Of a stretch of DNA of 60,326 bases, positions 1 through 8,182 are shown one piece after another. The translations under genes and the position numbers were made by a program. Below the pieces are notes generated by a model. It saw only the letters and a program-made list of their open reading frames with translations, was not told the origin of the DNA and searched no databases. The first letter of the stretch is position 1. Every line of letters begins with the position of its first letter. Source of the DNA: Centipeda felix (GTDB lineage: Bacteria; Bacillota; Negativicutes; Selenomonadales; Selenomonadaceae); the NCBI RefSeq assembly GCF_900186465.1, contig NZ_LT891957.1:1-60326 (forward strand). The letters run 5' to 3'.

Positions 1-204
1 TATTACGCGCATCCATACAGCAGCTGGGAGCGTGGAAGCAACGAAAACGGAAATCGGATGCTGCGCAGGTTTCTTCCCAAGGGAACGGACTTCAGCAAAT
101 TGAAGCCGAAGGAACTGCAGCGGATCGAAGATTGGGTTAACAACTATCCGCGCAAGATTTTCGGATATAAGTCAGCAAATGATATGTATGCTGCGATGAT
201 ATAA
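1..204 (+). CDS. IS30-family transposase, C-terminal 67 residues (truncated by window edge)
   Basis: The frame is open from base 1 to TAA at 202-204. It reads HPYSSWERGSNENGNRMLRR, the hallmark of the IS30 transposase C-terminus, and the Glu of SSWERGSNEN is the last residue of the DDE catalytic triad in this family. The protein cuts and joins the element ends. The missing N-terminal part is closely complemented by the partial gene at the other end of the window (59461 onward), although the two pieces may come from different copies. The edge truncation reflects where the window starts and is not evidence of decay. Confidence 0.9.
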   Translation, partial: YYAHPYSSWERGSNENGNRMLRRFLPKGTDFSKLKPKELQRIEDWVNNYPRKIFGYKSANDMYAAMI

Positions 205-208
205 CTCG

Positions 209-248
209 CTAAAAGTTTAACGAGACCTTGCGACAATTAAACTTGCAA
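209..248. repeat. Right terminal inverted repeat of IS30 element
   Basis: Reading the minus strand from 248 gives TTGCAAGTTTAATTGTCGCA and then, further in, GTTAAACTTTTAG. Both blocks recur in the same order at 59365-59423. The distance between the two blocks differs between the ends (6 versus 25 bases). Confidence 0.7.
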
Positions 249-280
249 TTTGCCGTAAAGCGTGCTATGGAGAAAATTTC

Positions 281-309
281 TTGACATTCGCGTAAAAATT
301 TTTTAGAAT
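281..309 (+). promoter_or_regulatory. Promoter for rplM-rpsI
   Basis: TTGACA at 281-286 and TAGAAT at 304-309 are separated by 17 bases, a near-consensus sigma-70/SigA promoter. The transcript would carry a leader of about 90 bases before the rplM GTG at 411. That leader could hold an autoregulatory L13 site, but I cannot identify one with confidence. Confidence 0.8.
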
Positions 310-410
310 AGCGACGTGTGATATTTTCCATGTATCCATTAGCCCCGGAAGCGTGAGTGTATATCGCATCAACCAATATTGAAAACTCTTACTCTCTAGG
401 GGGGAATTAC

Positions 411-851
411 GTGAAAACCACGGTTATGGCAAAAGCAGCCGATATTGAGCGCAAGTGGTATGTCGTAGATGCAGAGAACCAGACGGTCGGCCGTCTTGCA
501 ACGGAGATCGCAAAGGTCCTGCGCGGCAAGAACAAGCCCATCTACACGCCGCATGTTGATACCGGCGACTACGTCATCGTCATCAATGCTGAGAAGGTAA
601 AGTTCACGGGAAAGAAGCTGACGGACAAGACCTACTTCCGTCACTCCGGCTATCAGGGCGGCACGACCTTCACAACGGCCGGCCAGATGCTCGATCGCTT
701 CCCTGTCCGTGTCATTGAACACGCGGTCAAGGGCATGCTTCCGAAGAACAGTCTCGGCGCACAGATTTTCCGCAAGCTCAACGTCTACGCCGGTCCGGAG
801 CATCCCCATGCAGCACAGAAGCCCGAACCGCTGAAGTTTGATATTCGCTGA
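411..851 (+). CDS. rplM: 50S ribosomal protein L13
   Basis: This is L13, an early-assembly protein of the large ribosomal subunit. The 146-residue product has the usual family length and the expected core ([20 protein letters not shown] near the start, then [19 protein letters not shown] and GMLPKNSLG). I place the start at GTG 411, preceded by a G-rich ribosome binding site around 399-405. The longer frame from 357 adds 18 residues that do not look like L13. It sits 26 bases upstream of rpsI in the conserved rplM-rpsI operon, under the promoter at 281-309. Confidence 0.97.
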   Translation: MKTTVMAKAADIERKWYVVDAENQTVGRLATEIAKVLRGKNKPIYTPHVDTGDYVIVINAEKVKFTGKKLTDKTYFRHSGYQGGTTFTTAGQMLDRFPVRVIEHAVKGMLPKNSLGAQIFRKLNVYAGPEHPHAAQKPEPLKFDIR

Positions 852-877
852 GTTTTGTATAAGGAGGAATCTGTTCA

Positions 878-1270
878 ATGGCACAAGTCACTTACTACGG
901 AACGGGTCGCCGCAAGACCTCGGTTGCCCGTGTTCGCCTCGTTCCCGGCGACGGCAAGGTTACCATCAATGGCCGCGAGATGGCAGAGTATTTCGGCCTC
1001 AAGACGCTTGAGCTGATTGTTCGCCAGCCGCTAAACCTGACGGAAACCGTCGATAAATATGATGTCATCGCTAACGTAGCCGGCGGTGGTGCATCCGGTC
1101 AGGCAGGTGCGATCCGTCACGGCATCACACGCGCACTGATTGAGATGGATGCAGAGCTGCGCCCTGCACTCAAGAAGGCAGGCTTCGTCACGCGTGACCC
1201 GCGTGAGAAGGAACGTCGCAAGTACGGTCTCAAGAAAGCACGTAAGGCTTCCCAGTTCTCGAAGCGCTAA
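878..1270 (+). CDS. rpsI: 30S ribosomal protein S9
   Basis: This is S9, a small-subunit protein whose basic C-terminal tail reaches the P-site tRNA. The 130-residue product has the family signature [16 protein letters not shown] at the N-terminus, [19 protein letters not shown] in the middle and the invariant C-terminal SKR. A strong AAGGAGG at 861-867 precedes the ATG. It is cotranscribed with rplM, and a strong intrinsic terminator follows at 1283-1317. Confidence 0.98.
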   Translation: MAQVTYYGTGRRKTSVARVRLVPGDGKVTINGREMAEYFGLKTLELIVRQPLNLTETVDKYDVIANVAGGGASGQAGAIRHGITRALIEMDAELRPALKKAGFVTRDPREKERRKYGLKKARKASQFSKR

Positions 1271-1282
1271 GATACGCATACG

Positions 1283-1317
1283 AAAATCCCCTCTTCCATT
1301 TGGATGAGGGGATTTTT
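1283..1317 (+). terminator. Intrinsic terminator of rplM-rpsI
   Basis: The inverted repeat AAAATCCCCTC (1283-1293) / GAGGGGATTTT (1306-1316) forms a GC-rich stem with a T run on its 3' side. It lies 13 bases after the rpsI stop. Confidence 0.9.
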
Positions 1318-1319
1318 AT

Positions 1320-1348
1320 TTGACATTCGCTGCATATTAACATATTAT
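1320..1348 (+). promoter_or_regulatory. Promoter for Rrf2-type regulator gene
   Basis: TTGACA at 1320-1325 and TATTAT at 1343-1348 are separated by 17 bases, immediately after the rpsI terminator. The region from -10 to the start codon is AT-rich with partial dyads, a plausible site for autoregulation by the encoded Rrf2 protein (inference). Confidence 0.7.
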
Positions 1349-1387
1349 ATAGCTATAAAAAATATGTTTTTAGAAGGAAGCATCGAT

Positions 1388-1831
1388 ATGAAAATCTCAG
1401 CGAAGGGGCGCTATGGCATCGCATCCATGGTCTTTTTGGCACGCAGCTACGACACCTCCTCCCCCGTCACCATCATCAGTATCTCAGAGCATCTCGGCAT
1501 CTCTAAGATCTACCTCGAACAAGTCTTTGCACTGCTCAAGCGGAGCAAACTCGTCAACTCGATCAAGGGTTCACAGGGCGGCTACCAGCTTGCTCGCCCC
1601 CCACACGACATCACTGCCTATGACATTCTCTCTGCCATTGAGATCGCACTGATTGAAAAGACAGGCAGTTCCTGTGAGAAGATGGAAAAACTAGACCTCG
1701 TTCTCGCACGCGACCTCTTCGGCGTACTCGACCAAAACATTCACGATACACTCAATGCCGTAACACTTGAGGATCTCCTTACTGCGTGGAAACGCGAGGA
1801 GAACAGCGAGACACTGATGTATTTTATCTAA
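1388..1831 (+). CDS. Rrf2-family transcriptional regulator
   Basis: This is a 147-residue winged-helix regulator of the Rrf2 family (relatives: IscR, CymR, NsrR). The N-terminus MKISAKGRYGIASMVFLA and the recognition region GSQGGYQLARP are typical. Iron-sulfur members carry three cysteines after residue 90, but here I see only one Cys in that region (GSSCEKMEK). Cluster binding of the IscR type is therefore unlikely, and a CymR-like or unknown signal is more probable. ATG 1388 is preceded by AGAAGGA. It has its own promoter and ends in an 8-base convergent overlap with the DUF445 gene. No target operon can be assigned from the neighbours. Confidence 0.88.
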   Translation: MKISAKGRYGIASMVFLARSYDTSSPVTIISISEHLGISKIYLEQVFALLKRSKLVNSIKGSQGGYQLARPPHDITAYDILSAIEIALIEKTGSSCEKMEKLDLVLARDLFGVLDQNIHDTLNAVTLEDLLTAWKREENSETLMYFI

Positions 1832-3110
1832 ACATCTGTGCTCCGAGGAAGAGAAGCAGACCGATGCAGCCACCGACGAGCGAGCCGTTGACACGGATCC
1901 AGAGAAAGTCCTGCTCTACCTTGTCATAGACAAGACGATTTAGCTCCTCATCCGTGAGACGCATAAGTGCATCGGAGACAACGATACCGACCAATGCCTG
2001 TGCATGGAGAGCCGACCGTGCGATGAGATCATACATCAGGCGTGTCATGATTTGCTGCAGATCACTGTGCTCTGTGAGGAGCGTCAGCATCCGCTGATAT
2101 TCTGCATGGAGTATGCTGCGCAACTGCTGATAAAAGGCCGGCATGTGCTCCTCCATCGGATCCACATCACGCTGCAGATCAGCCTGCACATGTGTCCGCA
2201 GGCCACTCAGAATGCGCTCAATCGACGCAGCGATTGGCAGCGTCTCTGCCAATCGCTTTTGCAGCTCACGCACGAGTGTGGTGAGTTCCTCATCCCGTTC
2301 GAGGTCAGAGAGCGCATCATGGATCAGATTTGCCGCATGATTTTGCAGCGGCGAGTTATCCCGTCCGAGCTCTTCGATGACATGACATGTGTGCTGCTGA
2401 ATCAGTTCTGCCCCCTCATCCAGATTGATGGTATTCGTCGCGGTGAGAATACGCGATAGAAATCCGTCGCCGATCTTTTCCCGCTCCAGCTGCTCCAGTG
2501 CATTCCTTATGGAGGCATACGTCTCCTCCGTCGCCGCCTCCCTGACAAGTATCCGCGAGATACTTGTCAGGGCTTTTTTATCCCATCCCTTCTCGCGCAG
2601 GAGCTCGTCGAGTCGTTGCATCAGCACGGCAGGATCCTCCTTCAGGAGTAAATCCCTCAGGCGCGACGAGAGATAGGAAACGATCTGCGAATTCCTCCGA
2701 CGCAGAAAGGATGCACGAATAAAGTGCAGGATCATTCCGGTCAGCTGTTCCTCCGTTGTCGGACGGCGCAGATAGTTTTCTATCATTGGAAAGAGGTGCA
2801 TCTGCTCCATGTGGTGGAAAATCTTGCGCTTGGAGAAGAACTCCTTCTGAACCATCGTGACAATCGCTTGAACAAAGCTGTCACGGCGACGCGGCAACAG
2901 CGCTGTATGATAGGGAAATCCGAGCGGCTTCCGAAAGATCGCAGTTACTGCAAACCAGTCCGCAACTCCACCGACCAGTGCCGCTTCGCTTACTGCGAGC
3001 AACGCACGCACCCAGAGAAAATCCGCAAATCTGATATGAAGGAAAAGGGCACACAGAAAGAGGACTGCCGAGAGCAGCAGTGCGGCCTCTGCTTTATTCC
3101 ACGTACGCAT
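1824..3110 (-). CDS. DUF445 family membrane protein (downstream paralogue)
   Basis: This 428-residue protein belongs to the DUF445 (YheB/YjiN-like) family of unknown function. It has hydrophobic segments at both ends (AALLLSAVLFLCALFLHIRF near the N-terminus and a Gly/Leu-rich segment at the C-terminus) around a long, charged, helical middle. The family signature GGVADWFAVTAIFRKPLG follows the first membrane segment. I chose ATG 3110, which overlaps the stop of the preceding paralogue as TAATG and has a GGGGG binding site. A GTG 12 bases upstream is an alternative. It forms a tandem pair with 3110-4339. Confidence 0.85.
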   Translation of the reverse strand: MRTWNKAEAALLLSAVLFLCALFLHIRFADFLWVRALLAVSEAALVGGVADWFAVTAIFRKPLGFPYHTALLPRRRDSFVQAIVTMVQKEFFSKRKIFHHMEQMHLFPMIENYLRRPTTEEQLTGMILHFIRASFLRRRNSQIVSYLSSRLRDLLLKEDPAVLMQRLDELLREKGWDKKALTSISRILVREAATEETYASIRNALEQLEREKIGDGFLSRILTATNTINLDEGAELIQQHTCHVIEELGRDNSPLQNHAANLIHDALSDLERDEELTTLVRELQKRLAETLPIAASIERILSGLRTHVQADLQRDVDPMEEHMPAFYQQLRSILHAEYQRMLTLLTEHSDLQQIMTRLMYDLIARSALHAQALVGIVVSDALMRLTDEELNRLVYDKVEQDFLWIRVNGSLVGGCIGLLLFLGAQMFR

Positions 3111-4339
3111 TAAAGCCCCCACATCCTTTCCGTCATGCAGACGATGAGGGAAAGTGCCATACCAACGGCTGCGCCAACCACAGCACCGTTGATGCGGATC
3201 ATCTGAAGATCGGTGCGCACCTTCCCTTCCACAAATGAAACGAGTTCATCGTCCGACTTTTGATTCAGGTACTCACGCACAAAGCGGGCAATCATTTCAT
3301 GGTGTTTCTCGACCTCTCCCGCCGCGAGCGATTTCATCCATCGGTCAACACGACTTTGCCACGGGATAGAATGGGCGTATGCTTCGATTTTCTGATGCAG
3401 GAGCTCTCGCACATAGGGAATCCAAAACGGATGATTCCCCTTCATTCGGCTCTCGATGAAATCCGACAAAATGGACTCCATGTCAATGTCCTCAATCAGA
3501 TGCTCCTTCGCTCGACGCATCGTCGTGCGAAAATCATCATGATCGCTGAGCGATGCAAAGAACGAAGAGAGTGCCTGCACGCCTTCGCGGTGACGCGGAT
3601 TCTCCATCTCCAATGCCGCCGACAGAATCTCTTGCAACCGTTCTGTGATCCACGATGCAATCATCGTATCGTCTACGAATGAGAGAACGAGGGCACGGAT
3701 CATCCCATCGCCCTCATATTTCTCACGAATAGAGGCTATATTGTCATGGAGGATCTCTTGAAAGAGCTGAGTCTGCACTAGCTGGATACCGACGCGGACA
3801 AGTACCTGAAAAATCCGCTCTGTATGATGCTGCTCCGTAAAGAGCGCCATCAAGTCTCCTGCGTGATCTTCAAGCGGCAGCTGATAGAGTGCCTGTTTCA
3901 CGTATGGCGTCAGCTCATGTGAAATGCGCGTACTGTCAAGATCCGCTGCCACATAGCGGAGGACATCGATGGCAGTGTCCGTCAGGCGTTCCTCCCCACC
4001 GCGATGCAGCAAATAGTCTGCGAGCATTGCCCCCATATTCTCGCGCTCAATGACTGCCATAATATTCTTCTTGCTGAGGAGATCCTCCGAGGAGAACGCA
4101 ACGATGGACTCCATAATCCGCCCACGATTCCGACGCAGAATATCAGTACGGTGCGAGATGCCGAGCGGTCGGCCGAAAATCGCCTTGATGGCGAACCAGT
4201 CTGCTAGTCCGCCGATCGTCGCCGCGATAAATCCATGATGAATCGTTGATAGGAGAAGACTGCTCCCCTGTCCTGCCGTCCCAACAGCACCGAAAACACT
4301 GAGCGCGAGAGCCAGATTTGCCTGATGTTCCTTCTGCAA
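3110..4339 (-). CDS. DUF445 family membrane protein (upstream paralogue)
   Basis: This is a 409-residue DUF445 protein with the same architecture as its downstream neighbour: an N-terminal membrane segment, the signature GGLADWFAIKAIFGRPLG, a helical middle region and a C-terminal segment with VGAAVGMALSLIVCM. The function is unknown; the shape suggests a membrane-anchored structural protein or tether (inference). The apparent start codon is TTG at 4339, with GAGG eight bases upstream and 10 bases after the galU stop, so it is probably cotranscribed with galU. The two paralogues are clearly diverged. Confidence 0.85.
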   Translation of the reverse strand: MQKEHQANLALALSVFGAVGTAGQGSSLLLSTIHHGFIAATIGGLADWFAIKAIFGRPLGISHRTDILRRNRGRIMESIVAFSSEDLLSKKNIMAVIERENMGAMLADYLLHRGGEERLTDTAIDVLRYVAADLDSTRISHELTPYVKQALYQLPLEDHAGDLMALFTEQHHTERIFQVLVRVGIQLVQTQLFQEILHDNIASIREKYEGDGMIRALVLSFVDDTMIASWITERLQEILSAALEMENPRHREGVQALSSFFASLSDHDDFRTTMRRAKEHLIEDIDMESILSDFIESRMKGNHPFWIPYVRELLHQKIEAYAHSIPWQSRVDRWMKSLAAGEVEKHHEMIARFVREYLNQKSDDELVSFVEGKVRTDLQMIRINGAVVGAAVGMALSLIVCMTERMWGL

Positions 4340-4349
4340 TCCAACCGCC

Positions 4350-5225
4350 TCACAGTGTTTCCGCTAACTGTTTGAGATACGCACGGAACGAGTCGCCAAG
4401 ATCACTGCGACGCAGAGCAAACTCCACCGTCGCCTCCAAGAACCCGAGCTTATCTCCAAGGTCATAGCGACGTCCCTCAAAATTATAGGCATAGACCGTG
4501 TCCCGCTGGGCGAGTACCTTGAGTGCATCCGTCAGCTGAATCTCTCCCCCTTTGCCGGGCTCTGTATTCTGCAAGATAGAGAAAATCTCGGGGCGGATGA
4601 TGTATCGACCGAGCACAGCCATACGGCTTGGTGCCTCAGCAAGTGCAGGTTTTTCGATCATATCGGAGACATGCATCAGGCGCTCATTCTGCATCGCTCC
4701 TGCAACGATACCATAGGAGGAAACCTGTGCATCAGCGACAATCTGACAGCCGAGAACAGAGCCCCCCGTCTCCTCATAGACATCGATCAGCTGACGCAGC
4801 GCAGGACGCTGCGGATGGTAAACGACATCATCGCCGAGGAGAACAGCGAACGGCTCATCGCCGACGAAGGTGCGGGCGCACAGAATCGCATCCCCCAGAC
4901 CGCGCATATACTTCTGACGGACATAGTGAACATTGACATCCGTCGTCTCACGCAGGACGTTGAGAAGGTCCTGCCGCCCCTTGCGCATGAGCTCGTGCTC
5001 GAGTGTCGGCGCGGAGTCAAAATGATCCTCGATGGCGCGTTTCCCATGACCGCTGATAATCAGAATATCCTCGATACCGCTTGCAAGGGCTTCCTCCACA
5101 ATATACTGGATGGTCGGCTTATCGACAATGGGCAGCATCTCCTTCGGTGTCGCTTTCGTCGCAGGAAGGAATCGTGTTCCATATCCTGCTGCCGGAATAA
5201 CCGCTTTTCGTATTTGCTGTGCCAT
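4350..5225 (-). CDS. galU: UTP--glucose-1-phosphate uridylyltransferase
   Basis: This enzyme makes UDP-glucose from glucose-1-phosphate and UTP, feeding glycolipid, polysaccharide and LPS synthesis. At 291 residues it matches the bacterial GalU length. It carries the nucleotidyltransferase signature AVIPAAGYGTRFLPATKATP near the N-terminus, KEMLPIVDKPTIQYIVEEA after it, LLGDDVV at the metal site and EKPALAEAPS. The start is ATG 5225 (MAQQIRKAVIPAAG), preceded by GGAGTG; the frame extends 18 residues further upstream without family similarity. It lies between a dehydrogenase and the DUF445 pair. Confidence 0.95.
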   Translation of the reverse strand: MAQQIRKAVIPAAGYGTRFLPATKATPKEMLPIVDKPTIQYIVEEALASGIEDILIISGHGKRAIEDHFDSAPTLEHELMRKGRQDLLNVLRETTDVNVHYVRQKYMRGLGDAILCARTFVGDEPFAVLLGDDVVYHPQRPALRQLIDVYEETGGSVLGCQIVADAQVSSYGIVAGAMQNERLMHVSDMIEKPALAEAPSRMAVLGRYIIRPEIFSILQNTEPGKGGEIQLTDALKVLAQRDTVYAYNFEGRRYDLGDKLGFLEATVEFALRRSDLGDSFRAYLKQLAETL

Positions 5226-5291
5226 GACTATACACTCCATCCATATAAATAGAGCGGAGGGCGCTTGAACCCCCCGCATATTCTGTATGAT

Positions 5292-6356
5292 TCAGCGTGC
5301 CAGAACATCGAGTACTGCATGTCCAATGTCTGATGTACGTGCCGTTCCGCCAAGATCCGGCGTCAGCGTCTTTTTCTCCACGAGCAGCGTCTCGATGGCA
5401 CGGAGCACGCGCTCTGACCACTCTGTTTCACCAAGAAAGTCGAGCATCTGTGCAACTGACCAGATCGAGGCTAATGGATTCGCGATCCCCTGCCCTGCAA
5501 TATCAGGAGCACTCCCATGAATCGGCTCGAACATCGACGGATAGCGTCGCTCAGGGTTGAGATTCGCCCCGGCTGCGAGCCCCATCCCGCCCGCAATCGC
5601 CGCACCGAGATCGGTGAGAATATCGCCGAAGAGATTGCTCGTCACCACAACGCCGAACCGCTTCGGATCTTTGACGAAGAACATGCTTGCCGCATCGACA
5701 AGCAAGCTATGTGTCTCAACATCGGGATACTCCTTCCCAATCTCGGCAAAGATCTCATCCCAGAACACCATCGAGTATCGCAGTGCATTCCCCTTGGAAA
5801 TCGAGGTAAGCGTGCGCTTCTCACGTCGCGCCAGCTCGTAGGCATAACGGATGACGCGCTCACATCCGTGCCGTGAGAATACCCCCGTCTGGAGTGCCGT
5901 CTCACGCGGTGTCCCGGGATAGAGCCGTGCACCAACATTCGCGTACTCCCCTTCACTGTTCTCGCGCACCACGATCATATCGATATCACGTGGAGAAATA
6001 TCCGCGAGCGGGCAGGGAGCACCGTGCAGGAGGCGTACAGGACGTAAATTGATGTATTCATCAAAACCACGGCGGATGCAAAGCAGGAGATCACCGAGAG
6101 ACACATGGTCCGGTACACCTGGATAGCCCACAGCCCCCAGATAGATTGCATCGTAACCGCGCAGGAGATCGAGCCCGTTTTCCGGCATCATCTCGCCGGA
6201 CTTCAGGTAGTACTCACATCCCCATGGAAAGTCCTCAAATGTGACAGAGAACGTCCCGTCCATCTGTGCAATTCCCGAAAATACCTTTTTCCCCTCAGCA
6301 ATGACCTCAGGGCCGATCCCGTCTCCTGCAATCACCGCAATATGAAACTGTTTCAT
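5292..6356 (-). CDS. Tartrate dehydrogenase / D-malate-type beta-decarboxylating dehydrogenase
   Basis: This is a 354-residue member of the isocitrate/isopropylmalate dehydrogenase superfamily. It has IAGDGIGPEVIAEGKKVF at the N-terminus, NLRPVRLL, DIDMIVVRENSEGEYANVG and the metal/NAD region SNLFGDILTDLGAAIAGG. The combination INLRPVRLLHG...PLADI with VRENSEGEYANVGAR is characteristic of the tartrate dehydrogenase/D-malate dehydrogenase (TtuC/DmlA) branch rather than LeuB, and no leu genes are nearby. The likely reaction is NAD-dependent oxidative decarboxylation of D-malate or tartrate. The start ATG 6356 has GGTGGGGGAG upstream. The exact substrate cannot be read from sequence. Confidence 0.82.
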   Translation of the reverse strand: MKQFHIAVIAGDGIGPEVIAEGKKVFSGIAQMDGTFSVTFEDFPWGCEYYLKSGEMMPENGLDLLRGYDAIYLGAVGYPGVPDHVSLGDLLLCIRRGFDEYINLRPVRLLHGAPCPLADISPRDIDMIVVRENSEGEYANVGARLYPGTPRETALQTGVFSRHGCERVIRYAYELARREKRTLTSISKGNALRYSMVFWDEIFAEIGKEYPDVETHSLLVDAASMFFVKDPKRFGVVVTSNLFGDILTDLGAAIAGGMGLAAGANLNPERRYPSMFEPIHGSAPDIAGQGIANPLASIWSVAQMLDFLGETEWSERVLRAIETLLVEKKTLTPDLGGTARTSDIGHAVLDVLAR

Positions 6357-6393
6357 CTAGCTCCCCCACCGAATATCCCATAGAATAGGCGTA

Positions 6394-7494
6394 TTAGAAT
6401 GCCTCTGCAATCGTCTTGATGAGCAACGACTCCTGCTGACGCGGCAGACCGCTCTGATGCAGGGCTCGGCCAAAGCCAATGAGGAAGTCCACCTTCTGCA
6501 TTCGCGTGAGTTTCGTGCTCTCACGCAGCGCACGCGTCAGGGCCTGCACCCCCGTGATGCTCGCATCGCGCTTCAGCTGTACCTGCATCGCGAGCTGTCC
6601 CGCAAGGATATGCCGGCGCACCTCATCCGAGATTCCATCCAGACTCTCTGCGGCAGGCGACACAGGCGCTGCTGACGAGAATGCGGGAACGCCGTCAGGA
6701 CGTACCGTGTACTCGGGCGCGGGGGACATGTCCTCCGTGATCGGCGGTGCAAGATGCGACTCCGTCTCTCCCACAGTGGAAAACTCCTGCGGCTGCTGTG
6801 GTACGGCGGGTGAGGTAGCGGGTGCATTCAGCGCGAACTCACGCGGCAGCTGCTGATACCGGGGACGCTCGGGTCTGCCTTCAGCATCTGCTGGCTGAGG
6901 CGGAAGCTGTGCCTGCACAGCGGCTGGAGCGGCGGGCGGCGGCATCGGAACGACACGCTCCTGGGGAGGAGGTGTCTGCATCGGTGCTTGCTGCGGCGCG
7001 GGTGATGATTCCTGACGCACTGCAACGGGCATCGGGCCGCGCTTCAGATTTACATCACCGACAAGCTCCTGCGGTGGGCGGCCTTCCTTCGCGGCGAGCT
7101 TCTGCTCACGTTTGACATCTGCTGCTGTAATGATAACGGGCTGCGCCTTCTGCGCAGCGAGTGTGAACGAAGGCTGCTCCTTATTGCGCTCTGCGATCCC
7201 CTCATCCACCGTCTCCCAGCGGAGGCGTGTCACCTGCGGTGTATTCTTGGCAGGTGCCGTGCCGAGCGGACGAACAGCAGCATCCTTCTGCTGCCTGGAG
7301 ATCGATGCCTCATAGTGGTCAGCATCAGCACGTTCCTCTACCGCCGGTGCATTGGCACGATCCGTCACCAGTCGATTTGCATGGAAGAGATCCTGCGAGT
7401 CCACCGTCCCGGGGGTCGCCGCATACGTTGTACCGGAGGTCAGTGCGACAAGTACTGCCGCCGTCAGCATTGTGTTTTTGGATGACATCTTCAT
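6394..7494 (-). CDS. Secreted proline-rich protein of unknown function
   Basis: The 366-residue product begins with a classical signal peptide (Lys-rich start, hydrophobic core TAAVLVALTSGTTYA, cleavage expected after TYA). The middle, roughly residues 150-250, is rich in Pro, Ala and Gln and looks disordered. The last 90 residues form a predicted helical unit (ISDEVRRHILAGQLAMQVQL onward). No known domain is recognised. In a diderm such a protein could span the periplasm with its Pro-rich part (inference). GAAGGAGAA precedes ATG 7494. It follows another secreted-protein gene by 37 bases. Confidence 0.7.
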   Translation of the reverse strand: MKMSSKNTMLTAAVLVALTSGTTYAATPGTVDSQDLFHANRLVTDRANAPAVEERADADHYEASISRQQKDAAVRPLGTAPAKNTPQVTRLRWETVDEGIAERNKEQPSFTLAAQKAQPVIITAADVKREQKLAAKEGRPPQELVGDVNLKRGPMPVAVRQESSPAPQQAPMQTPPPQERVVPMPPPAAPAAVQAQLPPQPADAEGRPERPRYQQLPREFALNAPATSPAVPQQPQEFSTVGETESHLAPPITEDMSPAPEYTVRPDGVPAFSSAAPVSPAAESLDGISDEVRRHILAGQLAMQVQLKRDASITGVQALTRALRESTKLTRMQKVDFLIGFGRALHQSGLPRQQESLLIKTIAEAF

Positions 7495-7531
7495 GAGTCT
7501 GTTCTCCTTCTTTCTCTCTCGGCCACGTCAC

Positions 7532-8182
7532 TTACTGCATGGTACGCGCGCCCGCCATAAACGTTGCTACGGACTTCGCACGGAGCGTCGGATTATCAAT
7601 GAGCTCGAGCCCATACCGCTGTCCGTTTGCCCCACGGAAGAACATCACTGCCGTCTGATTGTCCGCCTTCGCCGTCGCATCGACGACGCCATCGCCATCC
7701 TCGTCAATATCGACTTCCTTTGCCGTCATGGCAAAGATCGCCTTGTTGGTATCCGAGAGATTGATCAGCATGATCCCCTCGTATCCATTGCTGTGCTGAA
7801 TACGTTCCAGCAGGTTCACCGCATCCTCTGGATTGATCGTGTTGAGATTCGGTACGGACGTATCAGAGAATGCATTGACAAAAACCGCCCACGCATACTT
7901 GATATTGTACTCCTCATTGTCAAAAATGAGAATCTCGCCCTCGCGGTCGTCATAGAGTGCTGACGCTGGAATCACTCCGACGGGTTTCTGCGGGCACATG
8001 ATGCGGTAGCCGTATGTCTTGCTCTCATAGGAGTATGTCAGCGCATCGGGGGCAATCGTCTGTGTGGCCGCCGGTGTCGCTGATTCTGTCCCCGCTGGCA
8101 CATCAGCCGCTGCAGCATAGGAACTGCCGCAGAGCAGCGCTGAGAGCGAAAGAGCAGCGACGAGTTTCTGATAGCGTTTCAT
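7532..8182 (-). CDS. Secreted protein of unknown function with Asp-rich loop
   Basis: This is a 216-residue product with a signal peptide (LVAALSLSALLCGSSYAAAA) followed by a Thr/Ala-rich stretch and a compact domain starting near TYSYESKTYGYRIMCPQKP. Around residue 160 is DIDEDGDGVVDA, which resembles EF-hand or dockerin-type calcium loops (DxDxDG pattern), so calcium binding is possible but unproven. The start ATG overlaps the pncC stop by 4 bases (ATGA), so it is translationally coupled to pncC. No named family is recognised. Confidence 0.72.
   Translation of the reverse strand: MKRYQKLVAALSLSALLCGSSYAAAADVPAGTESATPAATQTIAPDALTYSYESKTYGYRIMCPQKPVGVIPASALYDDREGEILIFDNEEYNIKYAWAVFVNAFSDTSVPNLNTINPEDAVNLLERIQHSNGYEGIMLINLSDTNKAIFAMTAKEVDIDEDGDGVVDATAKADNQTAVMFFRGANGQRYGLELIDNPTLRAKSVATFMAGARTMQ

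Larger units (their letters stand above)
1..248 (+). mobile_element. IS30-family insertion sequence, 3' part
   Basis: The window opens inside an IS30-type element. It holds the end of the transposase gene (to 204) and then a right terminal inverted repeat. The outer 21 bases at 228-248 match the left-end repeat at 59365-59385 in inverted orientation (16 of 21), and an inner 13-base block, GTTAAACTTTTAG, is exact in both ends (209-221 inverted; 59411-59423). The element ends about 30 bases upstream of the rplM promoter. The 5' part of the element is outside the window. Confidence 0.85.

Noticed and set aside
310-410. L13 autoregulatory leader upstream of rplM
   Set aside because: The leader has suitable length but I could not match a conserved L13-leader structure by eye; a covariance-model search would decide.
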